A stretch of DNA of 64,000 nucleotides, from NCBI GenBank assembly GCA_030682375.1, contig JAUXOL010000016.1, forward strand, positions 473,303 through 537,302. The letters run 5' to 3'. The translations under genes and the position numbers were made by a program. The notes beneath the pieces are model-generated. The model was not told the origin of the DNA, ran no database searches, and saw nothing but the letters and a program-made list of their open reading frames with translations. This DNA is from Gallionella sp. (GTDB taxonomy: Bacteria; Pseudomonadota; Gammaproteobacteria; Burkholderiales; Gallionellaceae). Positions 16,822 to 25,899 of this stretch are shown piece after piece. Position 1 is the first letter of the stretch, and every line of letters starts with the position of its first letter.

Positions 16822-19626
16822 ATGACTCAGCAAAAAGAACTCGCCAAAAGTTTTGAACCGAAAGACATCGAAGCCCGCTGGTATCCCACTTGGGAGAACG
16901 CAGGCTATTTCAAGGCCGGACTCGATCCGAACAAGGCCGAGTCTTTCTGCATCCAGTTGCCGCCGCCCAACGTCACCGGCACGCTGCATATGGGGCACGG
17001 TTTCAACCAGACATTGATGGATGCGCTCACGCGCTACCACCGCATGCGCGGCGACAACACCCTGTGGCAACCGGGCACCGACCATGCAGGCATCGCCACG
17101 CAGATCGTGGTTGAGCGCCAGCTCGACGCTCAGGGCGTCTCGCGCCACGATCTAGGCCGCGAGAAGTTCATTGAAAAAGTGTGGGAGTGGAAGGAATATT
17201 CCGGCAACACCATCACCAAGCAGATGCGCCGCCTCGGCACCTCGCCCGACTGGTCGCGCGAGCGCTTCACCATGGATGCCAACCTGAACAAGACCGTCAC
17301 CGAGACTTTCGTGCGCCTGTTCAATGAAGGCCTGATCTATCGCGGCAAGCGTCTGGTGAACTGGGACCCGAAACTGCACACTGCAGTAAGCGATCTGGAA
17401 GTGGTGCAGGAAGAAGAAGACGGCTTCATGTACCACATCCAGTATCCGCTGGCGGATGGGTCGGGACATTTGGTGGTTGCGACGACGCGCCCCGAGACCA
17501 TGCTCGGCGACGTGGCTGTGATGGTGCATCCCGAAGACGAACGCTACAAGCACCTCATCGGCAAGCAGGTCACGCTGCCGCTATGCGACCGCACCATCCC
17601 CGTGATCGCCGACGACTACGTGGACAAGGAATTCGGCACCGGCGTGGTGAAGGTCACGCCCGCGCATGACTTCAACGACTATGCCGTCGGCCAGCGTCAC
17701 AAACTGGAAATGATCTCCATCCTCACGCTGGATGCGAAGATCAACGAACATGCACCCAAGCAATATCAGGGTATGGATCGCTTCGCTGCACGCAAGCAAA
17801 TCTGCGCCGACCTCGAAGCCGCGGGCCTGTTCATCAAGGCGGACAAGCACAAACTCAAGGTGCCGCGCGGCGACCGTACCGGCGTGGTGATCGAGCCTAT
17901 GCTCACCGACCAGTGGTTCGTGGCGATGAGCAAGGCAGGCCCGGAGGGCAAGAGCATCACCGAGCAGGCACTGGAATGCGTGAGTTCCGGCGAGATCAAG
18001 TTCCATCCCGAGAACTGGGTGAACACCTACAACCAGTGGCTGAACAATATTCAAGACTGGTGCATCTCGCGCCAGCTGTGGTGGGGACATCAGATTCCCG
18101 CGTGGTACGGCGTGAACGGCGAAGTGTTCGTCGCGCGCGACGAAGCCGAAGCTCGCCACTTGGCCGACAAGGCCGGTTACGCCGGGCAGTTGGATCGCGA
18201 CAATGACGTGCTCGACACCTGGTTTTCTTCCGCGCTGTGGCCGTTCTCCACGCTGGACTGGGAAGAAGGCAAGCCGTTCGACGCGCAGAATGAGTTCGTG
18301 AAGCAATACCTGCCCTCTTCCGTGCTGGTCACCGGCTTCGACATCATCTTCTTCTGGGTGGCGCGCATGGTGATGATGACCAAGCACATCACCGGCAAGA
18401 TCCCGTTCAAGGATGTGTACGTACACGGCCTGATCCGCGATGCGGAAGGCCAGAAGATGTCCAAGTCCAAAGGCAACGTGCTCGACCCCATCGACCTGAT
18501 CGATGGCATCGACCTCGACTCGCTGGTGAAGAAACGCACCACCGGCTTGATGAACCCGAAGGATGCGGAGAAGATCGAGAAGCGCACGCGCAAAGAATTC
18601 CCCGAAGGCATCACCGCCTTCGGCACCGATGCGCTGCGCTTCACCTTCGCCTCGCTCGCCTCGCCCGGCCGCGACATCAAGTTCGACATGCAGCGCTGCG
18701 AAGGCTATCGCAACTTCTGCAACAAGCTGTGGAACGCCACGCGCTTCGTGCTGATGAACTGCGAAGGCAAGGACGTCGGTCTCGACGAAAGCCTGCCGCT
18801 GGAATTCTCTGCCGCAGACAAGTGGATGATCGGCGAACTGCAAAAGACCGAAGCCGAGATGGCGACGCACTTCGCCGACTACCGTTTCGACATGGCCGCA
18901 CGCGCCGTGTACGAACTGGTGTGGAACACCTATTGCGACTGGTATGTCGAACTGGCGAAGGTGCAAATGAGCAACGGCAACGAAGCCGCTCAACGAGCCA
19001 CCCGTCGCACGCTGGTGCGCGTGCTGGAAACCATACTTCGACTGGCCCACCCCATCATCCCGTTCATCACCGAAGAGCTGTGGCAATCGGTCGCGCCGAT
19101 GGCGAACAAAATAGGCGCCAGCATCATGCTGCAAGCCTATCCCCAGGCCGACAGCAGCAAGATCGACGATATAGCCACCGCACAGATCGCTTTGTTGCAG
19201 GAACTGGTGAACGCCTGCCGCAGCCTGCGCAGCGAAATGAATCTCTCTCCCGCCGCGCGCGTGCCGCTCATCGCGGCGGGCGATGCGACATTGCTGAACG
19301 CACTCGCCCCCTACATCAGCAGCCTCGGCAAACTCAGCGAAGTACAAGTCGTCGCCGAACTGCCGGAAGGCGATGCGCCGGTATCCATCGTCGGCAGCGT
19401 CAAGCTGATGCTGAAAGTGGAAATCGACGTCGCCGCCGAACGCGAGCGCCTGGACAAGGAGATCGCGCGCCTCTCCAACGAGATCGTCAAGGCCGAAGCC
19501 AAGCTATCCAACGAGAGCTTCGTCGCGCGAGCACCGGCGGCGGTGGTGGAGCAGGAGAAGAAACGCCTAGAAGGGTTCGGCACTACGCTGGCGCAGTTGC
19601 AGGCACAGCGCAAGAAGCTGGGATAA
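16822..19626 (+). CDS. valS: Valyl-tRNA synthetase
   Basis: The 934-residue class I synthetase attaches valine to tRNA-Val and edits misactivated threonine. It has the HIGH-type motif in [11 protein letters not shown] (HMGH at 56-59), the KMSKS loop in [14 protein letters not shown] (about 545-549), an intervening editing domain with [10 protein letters not shown], and a C-terminal coiled coil (about 870-934; [20 protein letters not shown]) usual for ValRS. The start [17 protein letters not shown] is the normal one. It follows holC and the small gene but has its own candidate promoter. Confidence 0.98.
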   Translation: MTQQKELAKSFEPKDIEARWYPTWENAGYFKAGLDPNKAESFCIQLPPPNVTGTLHMGHGFNQTLMDALTRYHRMRGDNTLWQPGTDHAGIATQIVVERQLDAQGVSRHDLGREKFIEKVWEWKEYSGNTITKQMRRLGTSPDWSRERFTMDANLNKTVTETFVRLFNEGLIYRGKRLVNWDPKLHTAVSDLEVVQEEEDGFMYHIQYPLADGSGHLVVATTRPETMLGDVAVMVHPEDERYKHLIGKQVTLPLCDRTIPVIADDYVDKEFGTGVVKVTPAHDFNDYAVGQRHKLEMISILTLDAKINEHAPKQYQGMDRFAARKQICADLEAAGLFIKADKHKLKVPRGDRTGVVIEPMLTDQWFVAMSKAGPEGKSITEQALECVSSGEIKFHPENWVNTYNQWLNNIQDWCISRQLWWGHQIPAWYGVNGEVFVARDEAEARHLADKAGYAGQLDRDNDVLDTWFSSALWPFSTLDWEEGKPFDAQNEFVKQYLPSSVLVTGFDIIFFWVARMVMMTKHITGKIPFKDVYVHGLIRDAEGQKMSKSKGNVLDPIDLIDGIDLDSLVKKRTTGLMNPKDAEKIEKRTRKEFPEGITAFGTDALRFTFASLASPGRDIKFDMQRCEGYRNFCNKLWNATRFVLMNCEGKDVGLDESLPLEFSAADKWMIGELQKTEAEMATHFADYRFDMAARAVYELVWNTYCDWYVELAKVQMSNGNEAAQRATRRTLVRVLETILRLAHPIIPFITEELWQSVAPMANKIGASIMLQAYPQADSSKIDDIATAQIALLQELVNACRSLRSEMNLSPAARVPLIAAGDATLLNALAPYISSLGKLSEVQVVAELPEGDAPVSIVGSVKLMLKVEIDVAAERERLDKEIARLSNEIVKAEAKLSNESFVARAPAAVVEQEKKRLEGFGTTLAQLQAQRKKLG

Positions 19627-19627
19627 C

Positions 19628-19685
19628 GTAGGAGCGGGCCTTGCCCGCGACCAATCTATCTGTCGCGGGCATGGCCCGCTCCTAC
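19628..19685. repeat. REP-like palindrome beginning GTAG, between valS and tusA-like gene
   Basis: The arms GTAGGAGCGGGC...TTGCCCGCGAC and GTCGCGGGCA...GCCCGCTCCTAC pair across about 10 bases, starting 1 base after the valS stop. The GTAG head, GC-rich stem and intergenic 3'-to-3' location match REP elements mobilised by RAYT (TnpA-REP) enzymes. It may also serve as a two-way transcription barrier. Confidence 0.75.
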
Positions 19686-19701
19686 AAGTTCTGCAGGGCT
19701 A

Positions 19702-19944
19702 TCAGGCAACTCTGCGGCGAATCAGGAAGGTGAACTCCCCGCCCGCCTCGGTCGACGACAGCAGCTCGTTGCCGGTCTTCTTGCAGAAATCGATGAAATC
19801 GTTCGGCGAGCCTTTGTCGGTCGCGACGATCTTCAGCAACTGCCCGCTGGTCATGCCGGCCAGCGATTTCTTCGCGCGCAGGATGGGCAACGGGCAAGCA
19901 AGTTGCCGCACATCCAGTTCAACGTCGTATTGAGCAGTCATCAT
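19702..19944 (-). CDS. TusA/SirA-family sulfur carrier protein
   Basis: The 80-residue protein has the family signature LDVRQLACPLPILRAKKSL with the CPxP cysteine (about residue 17) that carries persulfide sulfur, plus the C-terminal DFIDFCKKTGNELL and beta strand. TusA-like proteins accept sulfur from cysteine desulfurase or rhodanese and pass it on, for example to tRNA thiolation. The adjacent rhodanese gene overlaps it by ATGA, so the two probably act together as a sulfur relay. Whether it is TusA itself or a YedF-like relative cannot be told here. Confidence 0.88.
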   Translation of the reverse strand: MMTAQYDVELDVRQLACPLPILRAKKSLAGMTSGQLLKIVATDKGSPNDFIDFCKKTGNELLSSTEAGGEFTFLIRRRVA

Positions 19945-20255
19945 GCAATCGGCAAACCGGCCTGCGCCCAGCCGAGAATGCCGCCCTGCAGGTTGTATAC
20001 ATCGCTAAAGCCGTTGGCGGCGGCGAACGCAGCGGCCTGCGCCGAACGCCCGCCCATCTGGCAGTAAAAGACGGTAGTGGCCGCCTTGTCCATCTCATGG
20101 ATGCGCATGGGTATCAGATGCAACGGCAACGAATCGCCCTGCGGGATCTTGCCGCGAGCGACTTCAGCATCGGTGCGTACATCCACCAGACGCAGGCCGC
20201 CCTGCTGCAGCATCGTTTGCAACTCGTCGGCGGTGATATTCTTGAAATCAGCCAT
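19941..20255 (-). CDS. Rhodanese-like sulfurtransferase (single domain)
   Basis: The 104-residue protein is a single rhodanese domain: ITADELQTML, RLVDVRTDAEVARGKIPQ and the active-site loop FYCQMGGRSAQAA, with the catalytic cysteine in YCQMGGRS at about residue 65. It transfers sulfane sulfur to acceptors. It ends GWAQAGLPIA in the usual way. Its TGA overlaps the start of the TusA-like gene, suggesting a donor-acceptor pair. It is divergent from the BepA-like gene across about 117 bases. Confidence 0.9.
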   Translation of the reverse strand: MADFKNITADELQTMLQQGGLRLVDVRTDAEVARGKIPQGDSLPLHLIPMRIHEMDKAATTVFYCQMGGRSAQAAAFAAANGFSDVYNLQGGILGWAQAGLPIA

Positions 20256-20372
20256 GTTTCGTTTCCCTGTTTCGAAGGGCGGCGATTCTACCCGAAATCC
20301 GCGTCGCTACCCATGCCCGTCAGCCGCCCCTGAAAGAAGGAACCGGCGTCGAAAACGGTTATCATACCGGCC

Positions 20373-21803
20373 ATGAAAAAACTGCCCATGCTGCTGTTGC
20401 TGTGCCTTTCAACCCACGCGCTGGGCGATGGCCTGCCCGATCTCGGCGATACCTCGCAGACCGTGCTGACGCCGCTGCAGGAACGTCAGATCGGGCAGCA
20501 GAGCATGCTGCAGATACGCGCCAGCAAACAGTATTTCGACGATGCCGAGATCCACGACTACCTCAACCAGATCGGCTACAAACTGGTCGAGAACAGTACC
20601 GAGCCCGGCTCCGGCTTCGAGTTCTTCGCGCTCGACGATTACAACATCAACGCCTTTGCGATGCCCGGCGGCTTCATCGGCGTGAACGCCGGCCTGCTGC
20701 TGACGGCGCAGAGCGAATCGGAACTGGCCGCGGTGATAAGCCACGAGATCGCCCACGTCACCCAGCATCACCTGGCGCGCCTGGTAGCCGGAACACAAAG
20801 CGACAGCCTGGCCTCGATGGCCGCGCTCGCAGTCGCGATCCTCGCCGCGCGCAGCAACTCGCAAGCCTCGCAGGCGGCATTGGTCGGCATGCAGGCGCAT
20901 GCCGTCCAGAACCAGCTGGACTACACGCGCACCCACGAGCAGGAAGCGGATCGCATCGGCTTCGAGATACTGAATAAATCCGGGTTCAACACCCACGCGA
21001 TGCCTGAGTTCCTGAATCGCCTGCAGACCGCCACACGCCTGCTGGAAGGCAACATGCCGGGCTATCTGCGCACCCACCCGATCACCAGCGAACGCGTCGC
21101 CGACATCGCCAACCGCGTACAGAAACAGCCTTACCGCCTGGTGCCGGACAGCCTCGACTTCCAGCTGGTGCGCACCAAGCTGATCGCCCGGCAAAAGACC
21201 GCACAGGATGCCATCGCCTACTTCAGCGACGCGCTCGGCGCACAGAAACACGGAAACCCTGTCGCCCAACGCTACGGACTGATCATCTCGCTGCTGCGCA
21301 ACCATGAGACCGAACGCGCCGCACAGGAACTGGCGACGCTGCGCAAACTGGCGCGCAACAACCCGGAAGCCAAGCGCAATGCGATGCTGGAAACGCTCAC
21401 CGGACGGGTGAAACGCGCGATGCACGACGATGCAACCGCGTTCTATCGCACTGCGGTGCAGGACTTCCCGCAGCACCGCGCGCTGGTCTACGACTATGCC
21501 GAACTGTTGATCGACGGCGGTCAGGCCGATGTCGCCGCCAAGTTGCTCACCGAACAGCTCGCCCGCCACCCCAGCGACACCACGCTGTACGACCTGCAAG
21601 CCCGCAGCTACGCAAAACAGGGGAAACGCTTCGAGCAGCACCAAGCGCAAGCGTACAGCTACGCGTGGCAAGGCAGGCTGCACGCCGCGCTCGAACAACT
21701 CGAACTGGCGAAGCAGGCCGGCGGCAGCTTCTACCAGCTATCGGTCATCGAGAGCGATTTGCGGGAATTGAGGGAGATGCTGGAGGCGCAGGGGAGACGA
21801 TAA
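20373..21803 (+). CDS. M48 family metalloprotease with TPR domain (BepA-like)
   Basis: The 476-residue exported protein starts with a signal peptide (MKKLPMLLLLCLSTHALG). The zinc protease motif HEIAH lies at 124-128, with the third ligand in the THEQEADRIGFE segment downstream. C-terminal TPR repeats (about 310-470) follow. This layout matches BepA (YfgC), a periplasmic protease/chaperone for outer-membrane protein and LptD assembly. Its last 111 bases (21693-21803) recur at 22744-22854 with mostly synonymous changes, on the far side of the MNT-HEPN pair. This suggests the 3' part of this gene arrived or was replaced by recombination. Confidence 0.92.
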   Translation: MKKLPMLLLLCLSTHALGDGLPDLGDTSQTVLTPLQERQIGQQSMLQIRASKQYFDDAEIHDYLNQIGYKLVENSTEPGSGFEFFALDDYNINAFAMPGGFIGVNAGLLLTAQSESELAAVISHEIAHVTQHHLARLVAGTQSDSLASMAALAVAILAARSNSQASQAALVGMQAHAVQNQLDYTRTHEQEADRIGFEILNKSGFNTHAMPEFLNRLQTATRLLEGNMPGYLRTHPITSERVADIANRVQKQPYRLVPDSLDFQLVRTKLIARQKTAQDAIAYFSDALGAQKHGNPVAQRYGLIISLLRNHETERAAQELATLRKLARNNPEAKRNAMLETLTGRVKRAMHDDATAFYRTAVQDFPQHRALVYDYAELLIDGGQADVAAKLLTEQLARHPSDTTLYDLQARSYAKQGKRFEQHQAQAYSYAWQGRLHAALEQLELAKQAGGSFYQLSVIESDLRELREMLEAQGRR

Positions 21804-21835
21804 GGGGGCATTTCGCGAATACCTGCATGGGAGCT

Positions 21836-21844
21836 GGTTATAAT
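21836..21844 (+). promoter_or_regulatory. Candidate extended -10 promoter for the MNT-HEPN pair
   Basis: TGGTTATAAT ends at 21844 and contains a perfect TATAAT (21839-21844), 46 bases before the MNT ATG. No good -35 hexamer is visible. It lies just after the BepA-like stop, as expected for a cassette with its own promoter. Confidence 0.45.
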
Positions 21845-21890
21845 TCCCGCCACTAGCCACTTTTCGAAATTTCCGTGGAAGCTAAAAAGC

Positions 21891-22190
21891 ATGCGCCTGA
21901 CTGACTATCAAATTCAAGCCATTCGCCAGCTTGCTCACCAAGTGGCAGGAAGCCAGTCACGCGTGAGGGTTTTTGGATCACGGCTTGATGACGCTGCGCA
22001 CGGTGGTGATATTGATCTCATGCTTGAATTACCAGACCCGATAGACAATCCCGCACTCATTGCTGCGCAGATGTCTGCACAAGTGTCGCGCGCCATGAAC
22101 GGACGCAAAGTAGACGTACTGCTAAGCGCACCTAATCTCATGCGCCTGCCTATTCATGACATAGCCTTCAAAGAAGGGATATTGCTATGA
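21891..22190 (+). CDS. MNT-type nucleotidyltransferase, predicted antitoxin of an MNT-HEPN pair
   Basis: The 99-residue protein is a minimal nucleotidyltransferase with the helical start RLTDYQIQAIRQLAHQV, the active-site phrase FGSRLDDAAHGGDIDLMLEL (GS followed by DID, the metal-binding aspartates) and a third acidic residue in RKVDVLL. In MNT-HEPN systems this enzyme neutralises the HEPN ribonuclease, in known cases by adding AMP. The gene overlaps the HEPN gene by ATGA. Base composition is more A/T-rich than the flanks. The pair sits between two copies of the BepA-like 3' end. Confidence 0.85.
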   Translation: MRLTDYQIQAIRQLAHQVAGSQSRVRVFGSRLDDAAHGGDIDLMLELPDPIDNPALIAAQMSAQVSRAMNGRKVDVLLSAPNLMRLPIHDIAFKEGILL

Positions 22191-22666
22191 CAGTAGAACC
22201 GAAAGTCGCACTACGACTGCAATTTTTAGTTCGTGTCGTGCGCAAAGAATGCAAACATCTCGCCACCACAGACCAACGCTTGTTTGAAAATTTGCTTACC
22301 TTGGAGCAGACAGCCCGGCTCGAGGAAGATCCCGACCTGGCAGAGCGAGTGGAAGCCTTTGTGGGCAGGTTTGGCCGCCTGCAAGATACCGTTGGGGACA
22401 AGCTGTTGCCATCACTCCTGGTAGCCCTGGGTGAAAAACCCTCTGCGGCCATCGACAATCTTGACCGAGCCGAACGCTTGGGATTACTCAAGTCTGCTGA
22501 CGAATGGTTGACCATGCGCAACCTCAGAAACCAGATGATTCATGAATACGTTGAAGATCCTGTCGTGCTCAACAACGCCCTGCAAACCGGCCATGCCTTT
22601 GTACCTGCACTCATCGCCACAGCCAACGCAATGATTGCCGAAATCGAACGACGGGGCTTGGCGTAA
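22187..22666 (+). CDS. HEPN-like protein, predicted toxin ribonuclease
   Basis: The 159-residue all-helical protein carries RNQMIHEY at about residues 113-120, an Rx4H motif that fits the HEPN ribonuclease active site, in a LRNQMIHEY context typical of MNT partners. It has no signal peptide or membrane helix. HEPN toxins cut RNA and are held inactive by the partner nucleotidyltransferase. The start overlaps the upstream stop (ATGA). Assignment rests on the motif, size and pairing; the overall sequence is divergent enough that I would not name a subfamily. Confidence 0.78.
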   Translation: MTVEPKVALRLQFLVRVVRKECKHLATTDQRLFENLLTLEQTARLEEDPDLAERVEAFVGRFGRLQDTVGDKLLPSLLVALGEKPSAAIDNLDRAERLGLLKSADEWLTMRNLRNQMIHEYVEDPVVLNNALQTGHAFVPALIATANAMIAEIERRGLA

Positions 22667-22743
22667 TGCAATACCCACCTGCCGGAAGACTCTTGTACGC
22701 CTGACCGAAGCTTACGCCCCCCCCCCGACAAGCCCCCGCCATC

Positions 22744-22854
22744 AAACAGCTCGAACTAGCCAAACAGGCCGGCGGCAGCTTCTATCAGCTATCGGTCATC
22801 GAGAGCGATTTGCGGGAACTGCGGGAGATGCTGGAAGCGCAAGGTCGACGATAA
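22744..22854 (+). pseudogene. Remnant 3' end of the BepA-like protease gene
   Basis: This 111-base stretch reads KQLELAKQAGGSF...LEAQGRR followed by TAA, in register with the last 37 codons of the gene at 20373-21803. Comparing codons, 12 of 37 differ and 11 of those are synonymous; the only amino-acid change is E to K at the first codon. That pattern means the two copies diverged while both were parts of working genes, so they come from different lineages, not a recent duplication. The remnant ends 7 bases from the convergent membrane gene, which suggests it is the original resident 3' end. Confidence 0.8.
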
Positions 22855-22861
22855 ATACCTG

Positions 22862-24460
22862 TTAGAGTTTTTCGCAGCCCTTATTGGCCAGTCGGCAGGT
22901 TACCCGATAGTCTTCCCGTGCCTTCCCGATTTCGCCCATTGCCTCATAGGCCATGGCACGCCCATAGTATGGCCTGGGACTCGCGCCCATTTTTTTCCGC
23001 TCCGCTATTTCGATAGCCTGGGTAAAAGCATTTGCTGCTGCACGCCAGTCGTCCTTCTTCATGTAAACCGAGCCCAGATTATTGTAGGAAAAAGGCCAGT
23101 CCGGATGAAGCGTAACCGCCAGAGTCAGATCCTTTATCGCCAGATCGTATTCGTCCACCTTGATCAACTCGGTTCCCCGGTTGTAGTAGATGCGATACGC
23201 TCCCGGCAGGTCTGGCCTGTCCTTGACCAGCTTTTCCGCGTCGTCCCACAACATCAATGGATGCCCGAATGAAGCCAGTCTATCCATCGATATCGGAAAC
23301 ATCGCCAGCGCCACCACGGCCACGATAACAGACGCTATTTTTTTATCCAGCTTATCCAGCAGCACCGGCAGCAAACAGCATGCCCCCACCGCCCACAGGT
23401 AACTGCGGTATAGCACGAACGATTCCTGGATACGCACCGTAGAGAGTTCGGTCATGAACATCAGCCACGGGAACAGCATGGCCAGCCCTACCAAGCCGGC
23501 TCGACCGCGCTTCATCAACAGCCACACCGCACCAGCACCCCAGGCGAGGAAAGCCACAAAAGCCAGCAGGTAAGAGGACAACAACGATGGTGCAAACGGC
23601 TCGCGCATATCCGCCGACATCCAGGCAGGATTCGGAAACAACCATAACCCCGCATATTTGAAGAAGAGCCAGCTTTGAGTCAGCACGCTCAACGGATAAT
23701 TCAGATTGCTTTCGGTATCCAGCATTTCGACTGCAAGAGGTTCATAGACCGAGCCTAGCACGCCCCTGCTCGCTGCGACGACAAACAGTGCGATTGCCGC
23801 AAGCGCCAGCCACAATCCCCAATGCTGCCGCAACCTTGTACGCCAATCGTCATGCAACAGAACCGTCAACGCCAGCAATACCGCTGGCAACATAATGGCG
23901 TGTTCCTTGGAGAATACCGCGAGATAGTAGAGCGGCACGCTCGCCCACAACCATGATGTTTTATCACGCATGCTGCCATGCAGATAAGCCAGCATGGCCA
24001 GCAGACTGAACAGCGTCGCCATAAGGATGGTGCGCTGTACCAGGTAACCCGCCGCATAGACCGCCACCGGATGCAGCGCGAACAACAATGCCGCGAATAA
24101 GGCCAGCGAACGGGAACTCAGCAATGAATCGGCACGCGCGCCATAGGCCGCGTCAAACAGCCGCATCAGGAAAAAAAATAGGGTTATCGTCACCGCTGCG
24201 TGCAGCAGCAGATTTTCAATACGGAAGTGCAGCATATCCAGTCCGAATGCAGCCTTCCCCCACGCCAAAGTGGCGTAAGGCAACGAGCGCAACTCGAATG
24301 GCGAATAGCGGTAATCATCTACCGGCTGATGTCCAGCATCATTAATCATAAAGAACGGCAGATCGTCGAACACGATCGGATTCCACAGAAACTGCCCATA
24401 CAACGCCGCTATGGCGCTTAATAAAACGATTAGCAACAATACAGTTCGCTTAATTTGCAT
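22862..24460 (-). CDS. Multi-membrane TPR protein, possible pilin O-glycosyltransferase
   Basis: The 532-residue protein has about 10-12 membrane helices (from MQIKRTVLLLIVLLSAIAAL) with a long loop holding FDDLPFFMIND near the start, then a cytosolic or periplasmic C-terminus with two TPR-like units (AYRIYYNRGTELIKVDEYDL, FSYNNLGSVYMKKDDW). The layout resembles GT-C glycosyltransferases. Acidic residues in the first loop (FDD) fit a GT-C catalytic position. It lies directly downstream of the pilin gene on the same strand, a place where pilin glycosyltransferases (TfpO/TfpW types) occur. Function is inference from position and topology. ATG at 24460 has GGGAAG close upstream. Confidence 0.6.
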   Translation of the reverse strand: MQIKRTVLLLIVLLSAIAALYGQFLWNPIVFDDLPFFMINDAGHQPVDDYRYSPFELRSLPYATLAWGKAAFGLDMLHFRIENLLLHAAVTITLFFFLMRLFDAAYGARADSLLSSRSLALFAALLFALHPVAVYAAGYLVQRTILMATLFSLLAMLAYLHGSMRDKTSWLWASVPLYYLAVFSKEHAIMLPAVLLALTVLLHDDWRTRLRQHWGLWLALAAIALFVVAASRGVLGSVYEPLAVEMLDTESNLNYPLSVLTQSWLFFKYAGLWLFPNPAWMSADMREPFAPSLLSSYLLAFVAFLAWGAGAVWLLMKRGRAGLVGLAMLFPWLMFMTELSTVRIQESFVLYRSYLWAVGACCLLPVLLDKLDKKIASVIVAVVALAMFPISMDRLASFGHPLMLWDDAEKLVKDRPDLPGAYRIYYNRGTELIKVDEYDLAIKDLTLAVTLHPDWPFSYNNLGSVYMKKDDWRAAANAFTQAIEIAERKKMGASPRPYYGRAMAYEAMGEIGKAREDYRVTCRLANKGCEKL

Positions 24461-24490
24461 GATGCTTCCCACTAATTAACTCTCTCAAAA

Positions 24491-24521
24491 ACACAAAAGC
24501 CGGGAGACCCGGCTTTTGTGT
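24491..24521 (-). terminator. Hairpin after the pilin gene
   Basis: ACACAAAAGCCGGG (24491-24504) and CCCGGCTTTTGTGT (24508-24521) form a perfect 14-base stem with a 3-base loop just after the pilin stop. The T-rich 3' arm (GGCTTTTGTGT) makes it an intrinsic terminator or attenuator in either direction. It may limit expression of the downstream membrane gene relative to pilin. Confidence 0.75.
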
Positions 24522-24536
24522 CAGTCTTACTTGGTA

Positions 24537-25007
24537 TTACTTACACAATTGGTCGGTTACGCAAGAACCTTCCGAAGTCCAGCTAATGCCAGCGGAGCCC
24601 ATTGCTGGACGCAAGATGTAAATCAGCCCCTTGGTGGTATCGGCCTTGCCGGGAAGAGTAGCAGGTGTCGCGGCAACAGTGATCAAACCATCAACAACTT
24701 TTTTGCAGCCAATGACCTTGGTGCCCGAGATAACGGTGGTCTCAGTTGCACCATCGCATGCGCCAGCCGTTGGCAGGTCAACCGGGATACCATACGAACC
24801 ACCCGTACATCCGGTGAGCGAATTGATATCCTGAACGCAAACCTCGACTGCCGACTTAAGCGCGGACGTACCTTGCACCAGTTCGGTCGCCTTGGCCTTC
24901 TTGGTGTAGTCGCTGTAAGCCGGGATCGCCACAGCGGCCAGGATGCCGATAATCGCGACCACGATCATCAGTTCGATCAGGGTAAAACCTTTTTGTACGT
25001 TTTTCAT
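24537..25007 (-). CDS. pilA: Type IV pilin major subunit
   Basis: The 156-residue prepilin has a short leader ending in G before [20 protein letters not shown], the class III signal cleaved and N-methylated by PilD, with the conserved E5 after cleavage. The globular part has four or more cysteines ([33 protein letters not shown]), including a C-terminal pair that fits the D-region disulfide loop. It is the major subunit of type IVa pili. AGGAG sits 6 bases before the ATG. A sigma-54 promoter lies about 105 bases upstream, as for pilA under PilS-PilR control elsewhere. Confidence 0.95.
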   Translation of the reverse strand: MKNVQKGFTLIELMIVVAIIGILAAVAIPAYSDYTKKAKATELVQGTSALKSAVEVCVQDINSLTGCTGGSYGIPVDLPTAGACDGATETTVISGTKVIGCKKVVDGLITVAATPATLPGKADTTKGLIYILRPAMGSAGISWTSEGSCVTDQLCK

Positions 25008-25111
25008 GTAAAGCTCCTTTTGTAAGTTGAGTCTTTAGCCCATCGCCCCAGTCTGCCAGATTGCGCCAGCCGGGTCGCTGGTTAACACACCTCGTGTGTC
25101 GCAGTCTATTC

Positions 25112-25127
25112 AGCAATAGGCGTGCCA
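25112..25127 (-). promoter_or_regulatory. Sigma-54 promoter of pilA
   Basis: On the minus strand the sequence TGGCACGCCTATTGCT matches the sigma-54 consensus TGGCAC-N5-TTGCW at every position, about 105 bases before the pilA ATG. PilR-activated sigma-54 promoters control pilA in several proteobacteria. pilS/pilR are not in the window. The rest of the 25008-25243 gap shows no gene. Confidence 0.82.
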
Positions 25128-25243
25128 CATTTTCAAGCCATTGATTTGCAAACACCCGTAAAACAATAAGCTCTCTTACCGCGCCTTGTTTCAACGAAAA
25201 TCGTCCACAGACTGACGATTCTCGTCATCAGAATTTCCTTAGT

Positions 25244-25819
25244 TCAGGCGCTATGCAGCTTCAGCATCGCCGCTTCGGCCTTGCCCTCGACGACCAGATG
25301 CGCGACGTCCAGCGCGCGCTGCATCGCTTCGTCTATCAGCACTCGTTCCTCGCGGCGCGGATCGTTCAGCACGAAGTTCGCCACTTCGCTGCGATCGCCG
25401 GGATGGCCGATACCGAGGCGCAGCCGCCAGAAATCCTTGGTGCCGAGGTGGGCGATGATGTCCTTCAAACCGTTGTGGCCACCGTGGCCGCCGCCCAGCT
25501 TCAGTTTAGCGCTGCCCGGCGGCAGGTCCAGTTCGTCGTGCACGATCAGTATCTCCGCCGGGGCGATCTTGTAGAACTGCGCCAGTGCGCCGACCGCACG
25601 ACCGCTGACGTTCATGAAGGTCTGCGGCTTGAGCAGAAAGACTTCATGTCCATGCAACTGCCCGCGCGCAGCCTGCCCGTGGAACTTGGCCTCGCTTCGA
25701 AAACCGAGATTCTGCGTGCGGGCGAACTCGTCCAGCCACCAGAAACCGGCGTTGTGACGGGTGTTCTCGTATTCGCGGCCGGGATTGCCCAGCCCGACGA
25801 TCAGGCGTATCGAACTCAT
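25244..25819 (-). CDS. pth: Peptidyl-tRNA hydrolase
   Basis: The 191-residue enzyme recycles peptidyl-tRNAs released during translation. It shows [21 protein letters not shown] with the catalytic histidine in [21 protein letters not shown], and [26 protein letters not shown] with its catalytic Asp. ATG at 25819 is the family start ([14 protein letters not shown]); a longer reading adds six unlikely residues. It is the last gene of the prs-rplY-pth run, with a terminator between rplY and pth that may lower its expression. Confidence 0.97.
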   Translation of the reverse strand: MSSIRLIVGLGNPGREYENTRHNAGFWWLDEFARTQNLGFRSEAKFHGQAARGQLHGHEVFLLKPQTFMNVSGRAVGALAQFYKIAPAEILIVHDELDLPPGSAKLKLGGGHGGHNGLKDIIAHLGTKDFWRLRLGIGHPGDRSEVANFVLNDPRREERVLIDEAMQRALDVAHLVVEGKAEAAMLKLHSA

Positions 25820-25837
25820 GGTGTCAGCTCTGCACAA

Positions 25838-25876
25838 ATAAAAAACCCGCCATGCCGGTATCAGCGATGGCGGGTT
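25838..25876 (-). terminator. Intrinsic terminator after rplY
   Basis: On the minus strand AACCCGCCAT and ATGGCGGGTT pair across a 13-base loop and are followed by TTTTTTATTT. The hairpin lies between rplY and pth and probably ends much of the prs-rplY transcript. Confidence 0.85.
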
Positions 25877-25899
25877 GCGAGGGTCGGCAGACCCCGTTA

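Noticed and set aside
17581..19347. Open frame of 588 codons opposite valS
   Set aside because: Shadow of valS; no domain or ribosome site.
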